A DNA stretch of 64,000 nt. Origin: a virus. The DNA lies in IMG/VR virus record IMGVR_UViG_3300048904_000313, positions 43,551 to 107,550 of that record. The stretch is one strand, 5' to 3'. This document shows, one piece after another, positions 32,033-40,535 of this stretch (its first letter is position 1; the number at the start of each line of letters is the position of its first letter). The notes beneath the pieces were generated by a model. The model searched no databases, had not been told where the DNA came from, and saw only the letters and a program-made list of their open reading frames with translations. The position numbers were made by a program, and so were the translations under genes.

Positions 32033-34192
32033 TCAGACGGTCATGCCGCGGTCACCGTCGCGGAAGGGGCGACGGTCGTCATCGTCGTCGAACCGCTGAC
32101 GCTGACGCTGACGCTGACTCTGACCCTGCAGGTCCGCGATGTTGATGCTGATGTCCCCACCACGACGGTCGTGGTGCGGACGACGCCGCCACTCGCGGTC
32201 CTCGGCCTCGAGGATGTCGAGCTTGGTGCGCAGGCGGTTGCGGTCGGCCAGGGCCACCGCGAAGTCCTGCTCCCGACGCTCTTCGTCCACGTGACGGATG
32301 AGGTCACGAGTCTTGACCTCGTTCTCGTAGGTGCGACGCTCGAAGCCCCGCATCTCGTCGAGGTTGCGGTCGGCCAGGGTGCGGACCAGGTCGTGCGTGC
32401 GGTCCTCGCGGTCGCGGAGGTAGAGACGGGTCTCCAGCTCCAGCTTCTCCGCGCGCTCCCGGGTCTTCTCGCCCTGGTGCTGAACGTTGTCAGCGATGTG
32501 GATGAGACGCTCCGACGCGCGGCGGTCGTGGTCGCCGAGCTGCTCGGAGAGCTCCTCCAGGTTGTGACGGACGACACCCTCCACGCGACGCTCGGAGGCG
32601 TCGACGCGGTTGTCGATGCGACGCTCGAAGTCGCCCACCTGCTTGGTGGAGCGACGCTCGAAGTCGCCGACGGCCTCCGAGATCTCCTCGAGGTCGTGGG
32701 TGACGTGCTGCTGGATCTGACGCTCGATGCGACGCTCCGCGTCGTCGAGGTTCTTCGTCTGACGCAGCTCCGCCATGTCGCCGGCGCGCTCGATGCGACG
32801 CTCGGTGTCAGCCACGCGCAGCTGGGTCTCCCGCGCGTTCTCACGCGCGTTGTTGCCCAGACGACGCTCGGTGTCGCTGACCTGGCCGCCCAGGTCGCCG
32901 AAGGCCTCGGCGTTCTCCTCGGCGTTGTGCGCGAGGCGGTTCTCGATGCGGCGCTCGGAGTCGAGGCCCTGGCGACCGAGGTCACCAACGCTCTCAGCGA
33001 GCTCCTCACCGACGTGACCGACCTTGTCACCGAGACGGTTCTCGATGCGACGCTCGGCGTCCGAGAGGTGCTGGTTCGTGTGACCGAACCCGCGCTCCGT
33101 CTCGCGCCGACCGCCGTCGATGTTCTGGTCCAGGTAGCGCGTGTCGGCACCAGCCTGAGCCGCGAGGCGGTCCTGGCCCTCGCGGAGGAAGCGGGTGTCG
33201 TTGCCAGCCTGCTGAGCCAGGCGCCAGGCGTTCGCGTCCTGACCCGAGTGGAGCCAGCGAGCGTTCGAGTCCTGGCCGTTGTGCAGCCAGCGCCCGTTGT
33301 CGTTGACGGCCTCGCCGACCTCACCGACGTCGTGACGGATCTCGCGACCCTCACCACGGACGGCCTCGCGGGTCTCGTGGCCCTCCTCGCGGATGTGACG
33401 GTGCAGGCCACGCTGACCGTCGTTCAGCCAGCGACCATTGGCGTCGACGCGGTCGTCGGTGAGACGCTGACCACGCTCGTTCTCGCGGCCGGTGCGCAGC
33501 ACGTCGCGGTCGACGTCGTCGATGTTGCGGTCGAGGTGACGGAAGCCGCTGTTCAGGTTGCCGTCGGTGTGACGCTGACCCTCGTTGAGCCAACGAGCGT
33601 TGGAGTTGACGCTGTGGCCGACCCCATCGATGTCGTTGTCGAGGTGACGTCCCTCTTCGCGCACCTCGTGTCCGAGGTGACGGAAGCCGTTGTTGACGTC
33701 GCTGTCGACCCACCAGGCGTTCTGGTTGACGCCAGCGTCCGTGGCGCGCTGGCCGTTGGCCAGATACATGGCGTCCTGGTTGACCTGACGGCCGAGGCCC
33801 TCCACGCCGTCCGCAACGCGGGCGTCGGTGAAGCGCTGGCCGGTGAGGCCGGCCAGGGTGCCGTCCTGAACCGCGCGGTCGGTGAACCGCTGGCCGTTGG
33901 CCAGGTTCAGGTGCTCTTCGCTCACACCGCGGAAGCCGTCGTTCAGCTCAGCGTCGGTGATGCGCTGGCCAGCGATGATGCGCTGACCCGTGTCGCCGAC
34001 GTTGCGGTTGATGCCGTCCTGGCCGATGAGAAGGCGCTGGTTGCCAGCACCCACGTTGGCGTTGATGCCTGCCTGGCCGGCGAGGACGTCGCGGAAGCCG
34101 TCCTCATAGTCGTTGCCGCCGTTGTAACGGCCCATGCCGTTGGCGGAGATGACCACCGGGAGAACCGGTGCACTGGGCTCAAGGTCTGCCAC
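32033..34192 (-). CDS. 719-residue charged repeat / coiled-coil protein
   Basis: Two repeat blocks are visible. Residues about 50-330 repeat phrases such as LANGQRFTDRAVQDG, NEGQRHTDGNLNSGFRHL and NARWLHSGQDANAW, each about 20-25 residues. Residues about 360-560 repeat ERRIENRLGDKV, SERRIENRLAHNA and FERRIDNRVDASERR in a heptad-like way, and then comes a very basic/acidic tail (RQRQRQRFDDDDDRR). No enzyme motif. It lies between the terminase block and the portal. Likely a long fibrous or internal head protein; no family recognised. Confidence 0.65.
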   Translation of the reverse strand: MADLEPSAPVLPVVISANGMGRYNGGNDYEDGFRDVLAGQAGINANVGAGNQRLLIGQDGINRNVGDTGQRIIAGQRITDAELNDGFRGVSEEHLNLANGQRFTDRAVQDGTLAGLTGQRFTDARVADGVEGLGRQVNQDAMYLANGQRATDAGVNQNAWWVDSDVNNGFRHLGHEVREEGRHLDNDIDGVGHSVNSNARWLNEGQRHTDGNLNSGFRHLDRNIDDVDRDVLRTGRENERGQRLTDDRVDANGRWLNDGQRGLHRHIREEGHETREAVRGEGREIRHDVGEVGEAVNDNGRWLHNGQDSNARWLHSGQDANAWRLAQQAGNDTRFLREGQDRLAAQAGADTRYLDQNIDGGRRETERGFGHTNQHLSDAERRIENRLGDKVGHVGEELAESVGDLGRQGLDSERRIENRLAHNAEENAEAFGDLGGQVSDTERRLGNNARENARETQLRVADTERRIERAGDMAELRQTKNLDDAERRIERQIQQHVTHDLEEISEAVGDFERRSTKQVGDFERRIDNRVDASERRVEGVVRHNLEELSEQLGDHDRRASERLIHIADNVQHQGEKTRERAEKLELETRLYLRDREDRTHDLVRTLADRNLDEMRGFERRTYENEVKTRDLIRHVDEERREQDFAVALADRNRLRTKLDILEAEDREWRRRPHHDRRGGDISINIADLQGQSQRQRQRQRFDDDDDRRPFRDGDRGMTV

Positions 34193-34201
34193 AAACCTCT
34201 T

Positions 34202-34519
34202 TCAAGGCGATTCAGTCGGTGCCTCGTCGCGAGCGACACGGTCCGACGGTGGTGATGGTGATGAGACCTCGTTGGCGAGAAGGGCGTCCATGACGGACTT
34301 CTTCGGCCAGGATGAGGCGTTGATTTTGCTCGGATCCAGACGGCCGAACTGCCAGGAGACCTGGCAGTACAGCTCGAAGTTCCGCGCAAAGATCTCCAGC
34401 TCTTCCATGGAGTCCCACTGGAAGGGTGGAGAGATCTTGACCTCGGTCTTGGTGACCGGGTTGAGAGCCAGGAGAACCACGGGAGGGTTCTCATAGCCGA
34501 CGTCGCAGACGAACCTCAC
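34202..34519 (-). CDS. 105-residue protein of unknown function
   Basis: Start chosen as GTG at 34519 (GAGG nine bases upstream), since the longer ORF to 34597 overlaps the HNH gene with shadow-like residues. It contains YENPPVVLLALNPVTKTEVK and a C-terminal Pro/Ser-rich tail. Between the HNH nuclease and the repeat protein; role unknown. Confidence 0.5.
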   Translation of the reverse strand: MRFVCDVGYENPPVVLLALNPVTKTEVKISPPFQWDSMEELEIFARNFELYCQVSWQFGRLDPSKINASSWPKKSVMDALLANEVSSPSPPSDRVARDEAPTESP

Positions 34520-34526
34520 TCGAGCC

Positions 34527-34835
34527 TCACAGGGTGGGAGCGGGAGTGAGACCGTTTTGAACGGCGAGGACCAGGGCGCTGCGTGCGAGGTTGACACAGC
34601 GAGGCGGCAGCGCCGATGTGCCGATGCCGCGAATCAGGCTGTCGATCGCGGTGTGAGTGTTCATGTGACAGTTGGGGCACAGAACCTTCATCGGCGAGTT
34701 GACCGGCTTGCCGGCCGCCTCCCACCACGACTTCGGGACCACGTGGTGGTTCTCGATGATCGCGCAGTGATGATCGTACAGAGTGCACGCTTGAAGCTGC
34801 ACCGAGCCACCGACGATGACCAGGGTGCTAAGCAT
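34527..34835 (-). CDS. HNH endonuclease
   Basis: 102 residues from an ATG at 34835 that overlaps the upstream stop by eight bases. The HNH core is clear: ENHHVVPKSWW (paired His), PMKVLCPNCHMNTH (Asn/His and CxxC zinc ligands). HNH proteins next to terminase are known to assist DNA packaging cleavage in several phages. Upstream reading to 35063 in the same frame is a shadow of the neighbouring gene. Confidence 0.85.
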   Translation of the reverse strand: MLSTLVIVGGSVQLQACTLYDHHCAIIENHHVVPKSWWEAAGKPVNSPMKVLCPNCHMNTHTAIDSLIRGIGTSALPPRCVNLARSALVLAVQNGLTPAPTL

Positions 34836-35151
34836 CGGTGTCCTCCGCGTCGTAGACGTCGTGAGGAAAGATGGTGTTCTCATCCGCCCAGTCGCCGGGG
34901 TGGTGGTACTCGAGCACCAGGACGGTGCCGTCGGGGTGCCACTCAATCCGCTTGATCCGCGGACACGGCTGCCGGGACGGAGGCAGGTTGGCGACCGTGG
35001 CGTGGATGCCGGCGCAGAAGTGGCAGGCGGTCTTGCCCTCCGCCTTGCCCTCGAAGATGGCACGAGCGGCGGCCTGCTCCTCCGCGCTGAGGCGAGGCAT
35101 CACCACGGGCTGCATCCAGCCGGGGAGAGACTGACTGGGGATCTCAGTCAC
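34828..35151 (-). CDS. 107-residue protein with CxxC, unknown function
   Basis: Starts GTG at 35151 (MTEIPSQSLPGWMQPVVMPR) and contains HFCAGIHATVANLPPSRQPC and an acidic C-terminus. Overlaps both neighbours by a few bases. Not recognised; in the terminase-HNH operon. Confidence 0.55.
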   Translation of the reverse strand: MTEIPSQSLPGWMQPVVMPRLSAEEQAAARAIFEGKAEGKTACHFCAGIHATVANLPPSRQPCPRIKRIEWHPDGTVLVLEYHHPGDWADENTIFPHDVYDAEDTDA

Positions 35152-35327
35152 GCCACACCCCGGGCTCCCGAGCAGAGCTGCTCGTGGGTGACGCGGGCCT
35201 TGATGGCCTCGTCGTACTGCTCAGGTGTGTTGGCCGACCAGTGACGGCCGCACCAGTGAGCGGGTACGTGACAGAAGAGGACGCGCGGGAGAGGCCGCGG
35301 GGTGCCGTGGAAGACCTGATCGTTCAC
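35148..35327 (-). CDS. 59-residue His/Cys-containing protein
   Basis: GTG start at 35327 overlapping the upstream stop (GTGA). Contains HVPAHWCGRHWSANTPEQYD and a C-terminal EQLCSGARG. Coupled on both sides, GC-rich third positions. Function unknown. Confidence 0.55.
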   Translation of the reverse strand: MNDQVFHGTPRPLPRVLFCHVPAHWCGRHWSANTPEQYDEAIKARVTHEQLCSGARGVA

Positions 35328-35512
35328 TGGTTCGTCCCGGTGAACGTGATGATGGGGTTGCGCTCGGTCGGGACGGCGAAGACCGACTGGCCAGCGTCGT
35401 CGCTGAAGATCACGAAGCCGCCACTGAAGGCGAACTGCTTGGCGGTGATGGTGGTCATCGCCTGGTTGCCACTCACGGTGTTGTCCGTGTAGCTGACGGA
35501 GTAGATGTTCAC
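35324..35512 (-). CDS. 62-residue protein after terminase
   Basis: GTG at 35512 overlaps the terminase stop (GTGA). The sequence MNIYSVSYTDNTVSGNQAMT then AFSGGFVIFSDDAGQSVFAV is beta-rich. Similar small proteins follow terminase in some phages; function unknown. Confidence 0.55.
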   Translation of the reverse strand: MNIYSVSYTDNTVSGNQAMTTITAKQFAFSGGFVIFSDDAGQSVFAVPTERNPIITFTGTNQ

Positions 35513-37116
35513 TCCACGCTCTCCTCGTCGTCGTCGATCTCGTCGTCGAGGATGGGAGCGTTGCAGTGCGGGCACGAGGTCCGCTCTACACCGTCAGCCT
35601 TGGTCAGGTAAGCCTGCTTGCAGCTGTCGCAGCGCGCGGTGCCGTAGGCGTCGTGCCAGCTGCCGACCTCAGTCCAGAAGGCCTGAACGACGGCGTCAGC
35701 ACGGTCCGTGGAGCGGCCGATGCGCTTCTTGATCTCGTCCTTCGACTCGATCTTCAGCTTACCACCTGACTGGGGCTCTGCGGCCTTTGGGGCGGTAAGA
35801 TCTCCGAGAAGGTCGTCATCGGGTGGCAGTGCCACGATCGAGCCGGCCGACGGGTCGAGCATCTCACGCAGGTTCCACCAGGCGGCAGCCCTGGTGTTGA
35901 GGAAGCCGAGCTCCCCGGTCTTGTCGCGGTTGCGGCTGCGAGCCGACGCGGTGAAGGGCTGCACCTTCATGCCCATCTCGCGCAGACGGTCCACGACGCC
36001 GCCACCGACGCCCACGACGTCGACGATCGCGGTCATGTTCGGGTCGTTCTCCAGGATGCCCTGGACGCGACCCGTGGTGACCATCGTGTCGTTGTGAGTG
36101 TAGGCGCGGATCTCGGTGATGACGTGACCCTGGCGGATCGCGAAGCAGGTCTTGTCGCTGCCGCTGCGGGCAACGTCCACGCCCACCGTGTGCGGGGTAC
36201 CGGGGTCGACCTTGCCGCCGAGCTGCCACTCGTGCCAGCGCTCGTTGGCCGCCTCCACCCAGCTGAGTGGAACGACGCTGTCTTCCTCGCCGGCGTAGAA
36301 CTGGCCGAGGACGCGGTTCTGGTAGAGCGCGCTGTTCTCGCCCCACTGGAGCTTGCGCTGCTCGGCCCACTCTGGCGAGATGCGGCCGGCCCGCATGGAC
36401 TCTTCCAGGGTGACGTGCTTGACCGCCCAGTCCTCGTAGCCAGGCTTCTTCGACTGGATGTCGTAGAAGCGGCCCTGCGGCGGACCAGGCGTGGAGAGCG
36501 CCATGACGTACGATTCACCGGTGCCGGAGAAGGCACCCTCACAGGCGTCGAACGTGCCAGCGAAGATGGCCTTCGACTCGTCGTAGACGAAGAGCAGGGA
36601 GTCGGCGTGGGCACCCTCGATGAGCTGTGGGTTCGAGGCGGCGGCCGCGAAGGCGTTGCCGTGCTTGAGACGGAGCGCCAGGTTCAGCAGCTCGCTGCCG
36701 TTGAACGGGTGATTGCGGATCTTCTCCCAGCGGAGCTTCATCGACCACTTGCGGATCTCTGGCCACAGGTAGTTGATGAGCTGGCGCCAGGCGCCCGCGG
36801 TGGTGACGATCTTCCAGTCGACGCCGGCCGCGTCGCGAGTGACCGCGAACCACAGTACCGTCAGGGCGGAGACCGCCGACTTGCCCAGGCCGTGAGGACC
36901 ACGAACGGAGATGCGACGCTTCTCCTCCAGGAGGGCCATGATGTCCTCCTGGTAGAAGGTCAGGCCGCCCTCGTCTCCCCAGTCAACGCAGTCGTGCATG
37001 AACCCAACGGGGTCGTGGAGGTACTGCTCCACGCCCTTCTTGAGGCCAGCAGCTCGCGACTGCAGATCCTGAAGATACTGCAGTCGCTGAAGCTTGATCT
37101 CGTCCAGGGTTGGCAT
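35509..37116 (-). CDS. terL: terminase large subunit
   Basis: 535 residues. ATPase domain: Walker A GPHGLGKS at residues 73-80, Walker B region SLLFVYDESKAI near 170-180. Nuclease domain: VGVDVARSGSDKTCFAI near 315 with the expected metal-binding Asp and further acidic residues (MTAIVDVVGVGGGVVDRL). The C-terminus carries a zinc ribbon (CDSCKQAYL ... CPHCN) that is less common. It pumps DNA into proheads through the portal. The terminase small subunit precedes it. Confidence 0.95.
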   Translation of the reverse strand: MPTLDEIKLQRLQYLQDLQSRAAGLKKGVEQYLHDPVGFMHDCVDWGDEGGLTFYQEDIMALLEEKRRISVRGPHGLGKSAVSALTVLWFAVTRDAAGVDWKIVTTAGAWRQLINYLWPEIRKWSMKLRWEKIRNHPFNGSELLNLALRLKHGNAFAAAASNPQLIEGAHADSLLFVYDESKAIFAGTFDACEGAFSGTGESYVMALSTPGPPQGRFYDIQSKKPGYEDWAVKHVTLEESMRAGRISPEWAEQRKLQWGENSALYQNRVLGQFYAGEEDSVVPLSWVEAANERWHEWQLGGKVDPGTPHTVGVDVARSGSDKTCFAIRQGHVITEIRAYTHNDTMVTTGRVQGILENDPNMTAIVDVVGVGGGVVDRLREMGMKVQPFTASARSRNRDKTGELGFLNTRAAAWWNLREMLDPSAGSIVALPPDDDLLGDLTAPKAAEPQSGGKLKIESKDEIKKRIGRSTDRADAVVQAFWTEVGSWHDAYGTARCDSCKQAYLTKADGVERTSCPHCNAPILDDEIDDDEESVE

Positions 37117-37125
37117 GGAGCCATC

Positions 37126-37731
37126 CTAGCCCAGCATGTCGGTGAGACCCTGGCTGCCGTTGGTGCTCGCCAGCTCTCCCTCGAGCTTCTTGATCTCGTT
37201 CTCGATGGAGTCCATCGTGATGACCTCGCGACGGATCGGCGCGTCCAGGCCGATGAGCTTGGCGCGACGCTCCTTGATCTTGAGGATGCGGTCGATGGTC
37301 TCCAGGAGGAAGCGGTCGTCGGTGACCGGGACGCCGGTGTCCTCGTTGAAGACGATGTGCCCCTGGCTGACCAGGAGCGGGTTCTTCCGGATGGCCTGCC
37401 AGGCCAGCCACTCCAGCTCGTCGAGGCTGCGGAGTTCCATCATCCGCATCTCGTCGTTGGCGAAGCGGGCCATCTCGCCCATCGCTCGCTTGATCGCGGC
37501 GGCGGCGCGCTGGGGGCCGTTGTCCGGGTTGGGCTTGTCCAGACCAAGCTCGGCGGCCACCTGCTCCAGGGTCATGCCCTGAGCCTTGAGGCGCGCGGCC
37601 TCGGCGTCACGCCAGCGGCCACGGGACTTGAAGCCCTTGCTGGGGTCGGGTACGGCGAGCAGGTACTCGTCGTTTCCCTGTGGCTGGTTGAGCTGTCGGG
37701 CGGCTTCCGCCTCTTCACCCCAGGTTGCCAT
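37126..37731 (-). CDS. terminase small subunit (probable)
   Basis: 201 residues directly upstream of terL. Residues about 35-70 (RDAEAARLKAQGMTLEQVAA; ELGLDKPNPDNGPQRAAAAI) read as a helix-turn-helix, followed by long helices and an oligomerisation-like C-terminus (LKIKERRAKLIGLDAPIRRE). This is the standard plan of small terminases that recognise packaging DNA. First gene of the virion transcript after the promoter at 37.79 kb. Confidence 0.75.
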   Translation of the reverse strand: MATWGEEAEAARQLNQPQGNDEYLLAVPDPSKGFKSRGRWRDAEAARLKAQGMTLEQVAAELGLDKPNPDNGPQRAAAAIKRAMGEMARFANDEMRMMELRSLDELEWLAWQAIRKNPLLVSQGHIVFNEDTGVPVTDDRFLLETIDRILKIKERRAKLIGLDAPIRREVITMDSIENEIKKLEGELASTNGSQGLTDMLG

Positions 37732-37787
37732 GTGGTCTCACCTCTCGAAGGGTCCGAAATTGCGGTGACACCTCACCCCTCGCCATG

Positions 37788-37793
37788 ATTATA
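37788..37793 (-). promoter_or_regulatory. consensus -10 box upstream of the terminase operon
   Basis: TATAAT on the minus strand, 57 bases before the small terminase start, in an AT-richer gap (37732-37829) between two minus genes. The -35 (GTTCCC at 17 bp) is poor, so this is a probable but not certain late promoter. Confidence 0.5.
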
Positions 37794-37829
37794 TCCCAAA
37801 ACTCCACAGCGGGAACACGGTGCAGGTAA

Positions 37830-38123
37830 TCACTCGGTAAAACGATCTTTCTCACCCGGACGGCCTACGAGGTCGTTGTAGGCCCTGATCAGGGAGTCGG
37901 CTTTATAGACCCTAGCGTGCCGTCCCCCGCGCCCTCTCGCGGTCACTCGACGCTTGCCTACAGGCTGCAGCTCGTACTTCATCCCGAACAGTTTCACGAG
38001 CTCCCGCACCTGAGCGGCTGAGAGCTGAGGTGGCCCCAGGAGGTTGGCGGCGTCGCTGACCGTCCAGAGCTTGGGGTCGTCTCCCACCACGGGGAGACCG
38101 TCAGATGACCAGCCCCTCGTCAC
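37830..38123 (-). CDS. small DNA-binding protein (HTH-like)
   Basis: 97 residues from a GTG at 38123 (GGAGGGACC upstream). WTVSDAANLLGPPQLSAAQV followed by RELVKLFGMKYELQP reads as a MerR/excisionase-style winged helix, and the basic GKRRVTARGRGGRHARVYKA would contact DNA. It lies just upstream of the terminase promoter and might regulate it. Family is inferred. Confidence 0.6.
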   Translation of the reverse strand: MTRGWSSDGLPVVGDDPKLWTVSDAANLLGPPQLSAAQVRELVKLFGMKYELQPVGKRRVTARGRGGRHARVYKADSLIRAYNDLVGRPGEKDRFTE

Positions 38124-38778
38124 TGAGGTCCCTCCGCTTCTCTGGCAGCTCGTCGTCCCAGACGATGTCGGTGGTCCCCGTGTTGAAGTCCATCTCCATG
38201 TAGCCGGCCGGCCGGCGGTCGTGGTACTCGTCCACCGCGCACCCTGGGTTCACGCAATGGATGCGGGCGGTCTGGAGCTGCCACCGCAGCGTGAGGTAGC
38301 CGCACCAGGGACAGCGTGGCTCACTGTCGCCCGGCAGCGTGGGGAGGTGGCGGAGAGGCTCGATGAGGCCGAGGATCTCCTCCGCCTTGTGGACCCACTG
38401 CTCCAGCCTGAAGACGGAGCGCCACACCTCTGAGTCAGGGAGTGCCTCCGCCAGGCGTGGAAGCGCCTCCAGGGAGAGCTCCGTGTTGCGGTCGCTGCCC
38501 CCTCTGACCTTCTCGCGCCCAGTCACCGCGGCGACAAAGACTCGCTCGTGGTCTCGGGTCAGCGCGTGGAGGTCCATAACAAGCAGCGCCGCCCTGGCGT
38601 GCCAGGGCGGCGCTGGGGTGACGCGAGTCCGAGAGGCGACGTCGTCCGGGTTGACGGCTCGGTGAGGCACGAGGGCCTCCAGCGCCTGGCTGAGCCTCCA
38701 GGCGCGCTGGCAGGCGGTCTGAAGGCGGCCGCGGGCGATACCGAGGGTCTCTGACGTCACGTTCGGATTATACGCCAT
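38101..38778 (-). CDS. zinc-ribbon protein of unknown function
   Basis: 225 residues; helical N-terminal two-thirds, then CPWCGYLTLRWQLQ ... IHCVNPGCAVDEYHDRR, a clear CxxC-type zinc ribbon, and an acidic end. Similar helical + zinc-ribbon proteins are common accessory proteins in actinophages. Overlaps the next gene by 23 bases. Confidence 0.6.
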   Translation of the reverse strand: MAYNPNVTSETLGIARGRLQTACQRAWRLSQALEALVPHRAVNPDDVASRTRVTPAPPWHARAALLVMDLHALTRDHERVFVAAVTGREKVRGGSDRNTELSLEALPRLAEALPDSEVWRSVFRLEQWVHKAEEILGLIEPLRHLPTLPGDSEPRCPWCGYLTLRWQLQTARIHCVNPGCAVDEYHDRRPAGYMEMDFNTGTTDIVWDDELPEKRRDLSDEGLVI

Positions 38779-38779
38779 A

Positions 38780-39001
38780 TCACTCCTGGGGGACAGGCTC
38801 CAGGTAGCCGTCTTCGTCCTCGTCGTCGAGGTAGATGGGGTAGCGTCGACGCAGCCAGGCGCGGAAGGCGACGATCGCGCCCACGCTCAGGATGACGACG
38901 TACCAGTACTCGATGAGGTACTTGAGGACGAGGCCGACGACGTAGAGGACGGCCAGGAGCCCGAAGAGGCACAGAATGCCGAGCTCCTCACGGTCAGGCA
39001 C
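38780..39001 (-). CDS. 73-residue membrane protein
   Basis: Two hydrophobic segments (LGILCLFGLLAVLYVVGLVL; YWYVVILSVGAIVAF) then a basic loop and acidic tail. Inner-membrane location likely. No function recognised. Confidence 0.6.
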   Translation of the reverse strand: MPDREELGILCLFGLLAVLYVVGLVLKYLIEYWYVVILSVGAIVAFRAWLRRRYPIYLDDEDEDGYLEPVPQE

Positions 39002-39011
39002 GGTGGGGTTC

Positions 39012-39095
39012 CTATCTGATGCTGTAGGTGGTCAGGTACGGGTGGAGCAGAAGCAGGGTCAGCCAGAAGCTGAGCCCCATGCAGATGTATCGCAT
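39012..39095 (-). CDS. 27-residue hydrophobic peptide
   Basis: Very short ORF (MRYICMGLSFWLTLLLLHPY ...) with a good ribosome-binding site (GAGGAAGTGACAGC) and a promoter about 80 bases upstream. One membrane-spanning stretch. Plausible small membrane peptide; low certainty because of size. Confidence 0.4.
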   Translation of the reverse strand: MRYICMGLSFWLTLLLLHPYLTTYSIR

Positions 39096-39174
39096 TGCTG
39101 TCACTTCCTCTGGAGGTGCTCTTGGCACGTATCGTTCCTTGTCTCTTCCTGAACTGCGTTGCTGCGACGAACTG

Positions 39175-39219
39175 ACTATATCACACGACCGGCGAGGAGT
39201 ACACTCCTCGCCGGTCGTG
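39175..39219 (-). promoter_or_regulatory. promoter overlapping a 16-bp perfect hairpin
   Basis: Hairpin 39184-39199 / 39204-39219 (16 bp, TACA loop) follows the 39242-39619 gene and can act as its terminator. On the minus strand TGTACT (39198-39203) lies in its loop, and TATAGT (39175-39180) follows after 17 bp. So one element both ends the upstream transcript and starts the next. Confidence 0.65.
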
Positions 39220-39241
39220 AAGGCTCAACCGCCCGCGGCCG

Positions 39242-39619
39242 TCAGACGTCGGTGCGGAGGTGGATGGAGAGAACCTCCGCGTCGCCGGCCGCCTTGGGCG
39301 CCTCGACCGCGTGAAGACGGGCGCCGCCGACCCGAGCGTAGGTGACGAGATCGTGGATGATCCCCTCGGCGTCGTCGTTGAAGACCGACTCCGGGTCCAC
39401 CGCGTTCTTGTCGTTCGCGAAGCGGAAGAGCACCTTGCTCGACGGGCCAGCGACCCGCTCCAGGGTGTAGGTGTCGCCGTCCTTGAGCAGACGCACGGTC
39501 CGAGCGTCGTCCAGGTGCGTACGGATCGTGTGGCTGACCCGCTTCAGCACCAGCCGGCCGAGGGTCTCCCCTCGGGCCGTGATCTTCTCGTTCAGCTCAG
39601 CGAGCTCGGTTGCGTCCAT
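39242..39619 (-). CDS. 125-residue protein of unknown function
   Basis: MDATELAELNEKITARGETL start; alternating helices and strands (TVRLLKDGDTYTLERVAG; HDLVTYARVGGARLHAVE). No motif recognised. Third-position GC and a following hairpin terminator support it being a gene. Confidence 0.6.
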   Translation of the reverse strand: MDATELAELNEKITARGETLGRLVLKRVSHTIRTHLDDARTVRLLKDGDTYTLERVAGPSSKVLFRFANDKNAVDPESVFNDDAEGIIHDLVTYARVGGARLHAVEAPKAAGDAEVLSIHLRTDV

Positions 39620-39638
39620 GCGTCGTCTCCTTTGGACG

Positions 39639-39869
39639 TCAGTCGCGGTCCTTGGGACAGTCGAGGCGACTCACGTACTCGTCCCCGTTCTCCTTCCAGC
39701 CGGTCCAGACCCGCCAGCCGCGCATGTTGGCGCGGGTGGCTGCCTGCTGGGGAGTACGGAAGACCGTGGCCTCAACGATGTCCTGGGTGACGGTCTCATC
39801 ACCCGTGGTATCGACCAGCATACCACGACATGTGTCACACTGGGCCACGTGAACCGCAAGAAGGGCCAT
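39639..39869 (-). CDS. 76-residue Cys-containing protein
   Basis: N-terminus MALLAVHVAQCDTCRGMLVD with CxxC and a C-terminal WKENGDEYVSRLDCPKDRD. Start overlaps the upstream stop at 39869. Zinc binding possible; function unknown. Confidence 0.55.
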   Translation of the reverse strand: MALLAVHVAQCDTCRGMLVDTTGDETVTQDIVEATVFRTPQQAATRANMRGWRVWTGWKENGDEYVSRLDCPKDRD

Positions 39870-40102
39870 TAGGAGCGGCGCTCCAGCTCGAAGGTGACGA
39901 CGATGTCGCCCGTCTCGGGGTCGGTGACCAGGCGGATCGCGTCGTCGGGCAGCGGCCCGCCCTGAGCGGTGCCGGTGGCCTGCCAGTACTCGTTGGCGGC
40001 CACCTGGATCGCCTTGGTGACGTCGACGTGAGTGAGGCCGAACCCCTCGGTGGGCGTGAGGGTGTACTCCACGCGCTTGATGTTGGTCTCACGACGGTTC
40101 AT
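39869..40102 (-). CDS. 77-residue protein of unknown function
   Basis: Starts MNRRETNIKRVEYTLTPTEG at 40102 with GTGGAGGAAGC upstream; longer in-frame start at 40177 has no support. Beta-alpha composition, C-terminus TGDIVVTFELERRS. The ATG overlaps the stop of the tiny zinc-ribbon gene. Confidence 0.55.
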   Translation of the reverse strand: MNRRETNIKRVEYTLTPTEGFGLTHVDVTKAIQVAANEYWQATGTAQGGPLPDDAIRLVTDPETGDIVVTFELERRS

Positions 40103-40197
40103 CGTCGCTTCCTCCACTTTCTCTTCAGGCAGAACGGGCACCCCCGGTTCGGGGGTATGTAGATGGTCTTGCGGCACTTGCCACAGACCCAGCTCAT
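40099..40197 (-). CDS. 32-residue zinc-ribbon peptide
   Basis: MSWVCGKCRKTIYIPPNRGC then PFCLKRKWRKRR: two CxxC pairs 14 residues apart and a very basic tail, so likely a minimal nucleic-acid-binding zinc ribbon. Overlaps both neighbours by four bases (ATGA type), which supports translation. Confidence 0.55.
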   Translation of the reverse strand: MSWVCGKCRKTIYIPPNRGCPFCLKRKWRKRR

Positions 40198-40535
40198 CGC
40201 AGGCCGGCCTTTATCTGCCGCTCCGCGATGAGGTTGCGCCAGGTGTCGGTGAGCCTGGCGTACGACTCACCGCCGTCCTCGTCGAGGGTGACGTCGAACC
40301 CGTACCAGACGGTCGTACCCTCGATGTCGTTGAGGTCTTCCTCGACCTCAAGCTCGTTCCTTACCCCGGCGTAGCCAACCTCCGGGTTGAGCGAGCCCAG
40401 GACGCACTGGTCGTAGTACCGCGTGTCGATGCTCTCAGGCACCAGGGTGCGGAACCATCCTGGGCTTCGCTCGTCGAGGAGAGCGGCCCCACGGGCCACT
40501 CTCTCCCGCACGACGTCGTAGGTGACGACGGTCAT
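40194..40535 (-). CDS. 113-residue protein of unknown function
   Basis: Start ATG at 40535 overlapping the HAD phosphatase stop. MTVVTYDVVRERVARGAALL, then WFRTLVPESIDTRYYDQCVL and an acidic middle. Resembles small actinophage proteins found near metabolic genes, not recognised further. Confidence 0.55.
   Translation of the reverse strand: MTVVTYDVVRERVARGAALLDERSPGWFRTLVPESIDTRYYDQCVLGSLNPEVGYAGVRNELEVEEDLNDIEGTTVWYGFDVTLDEDGGESYARLTDTWRNLIAERQIKAGLR

Noticed and set aside
31619-34255. An 878-codon plus-strand open frame opposite the repeat protein
   Set aside because: It mirrors the repeat structure of the minus-strand gene and lacks a ribosome-binding site; treated as a shadow.
38765-38770. 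TATAAT on the minus strand near 38.77 kb as a promoter
   Set aside because: It lies inside the start of a coding sequence (codons for MAYNP) and has no -35 at 17 bp.
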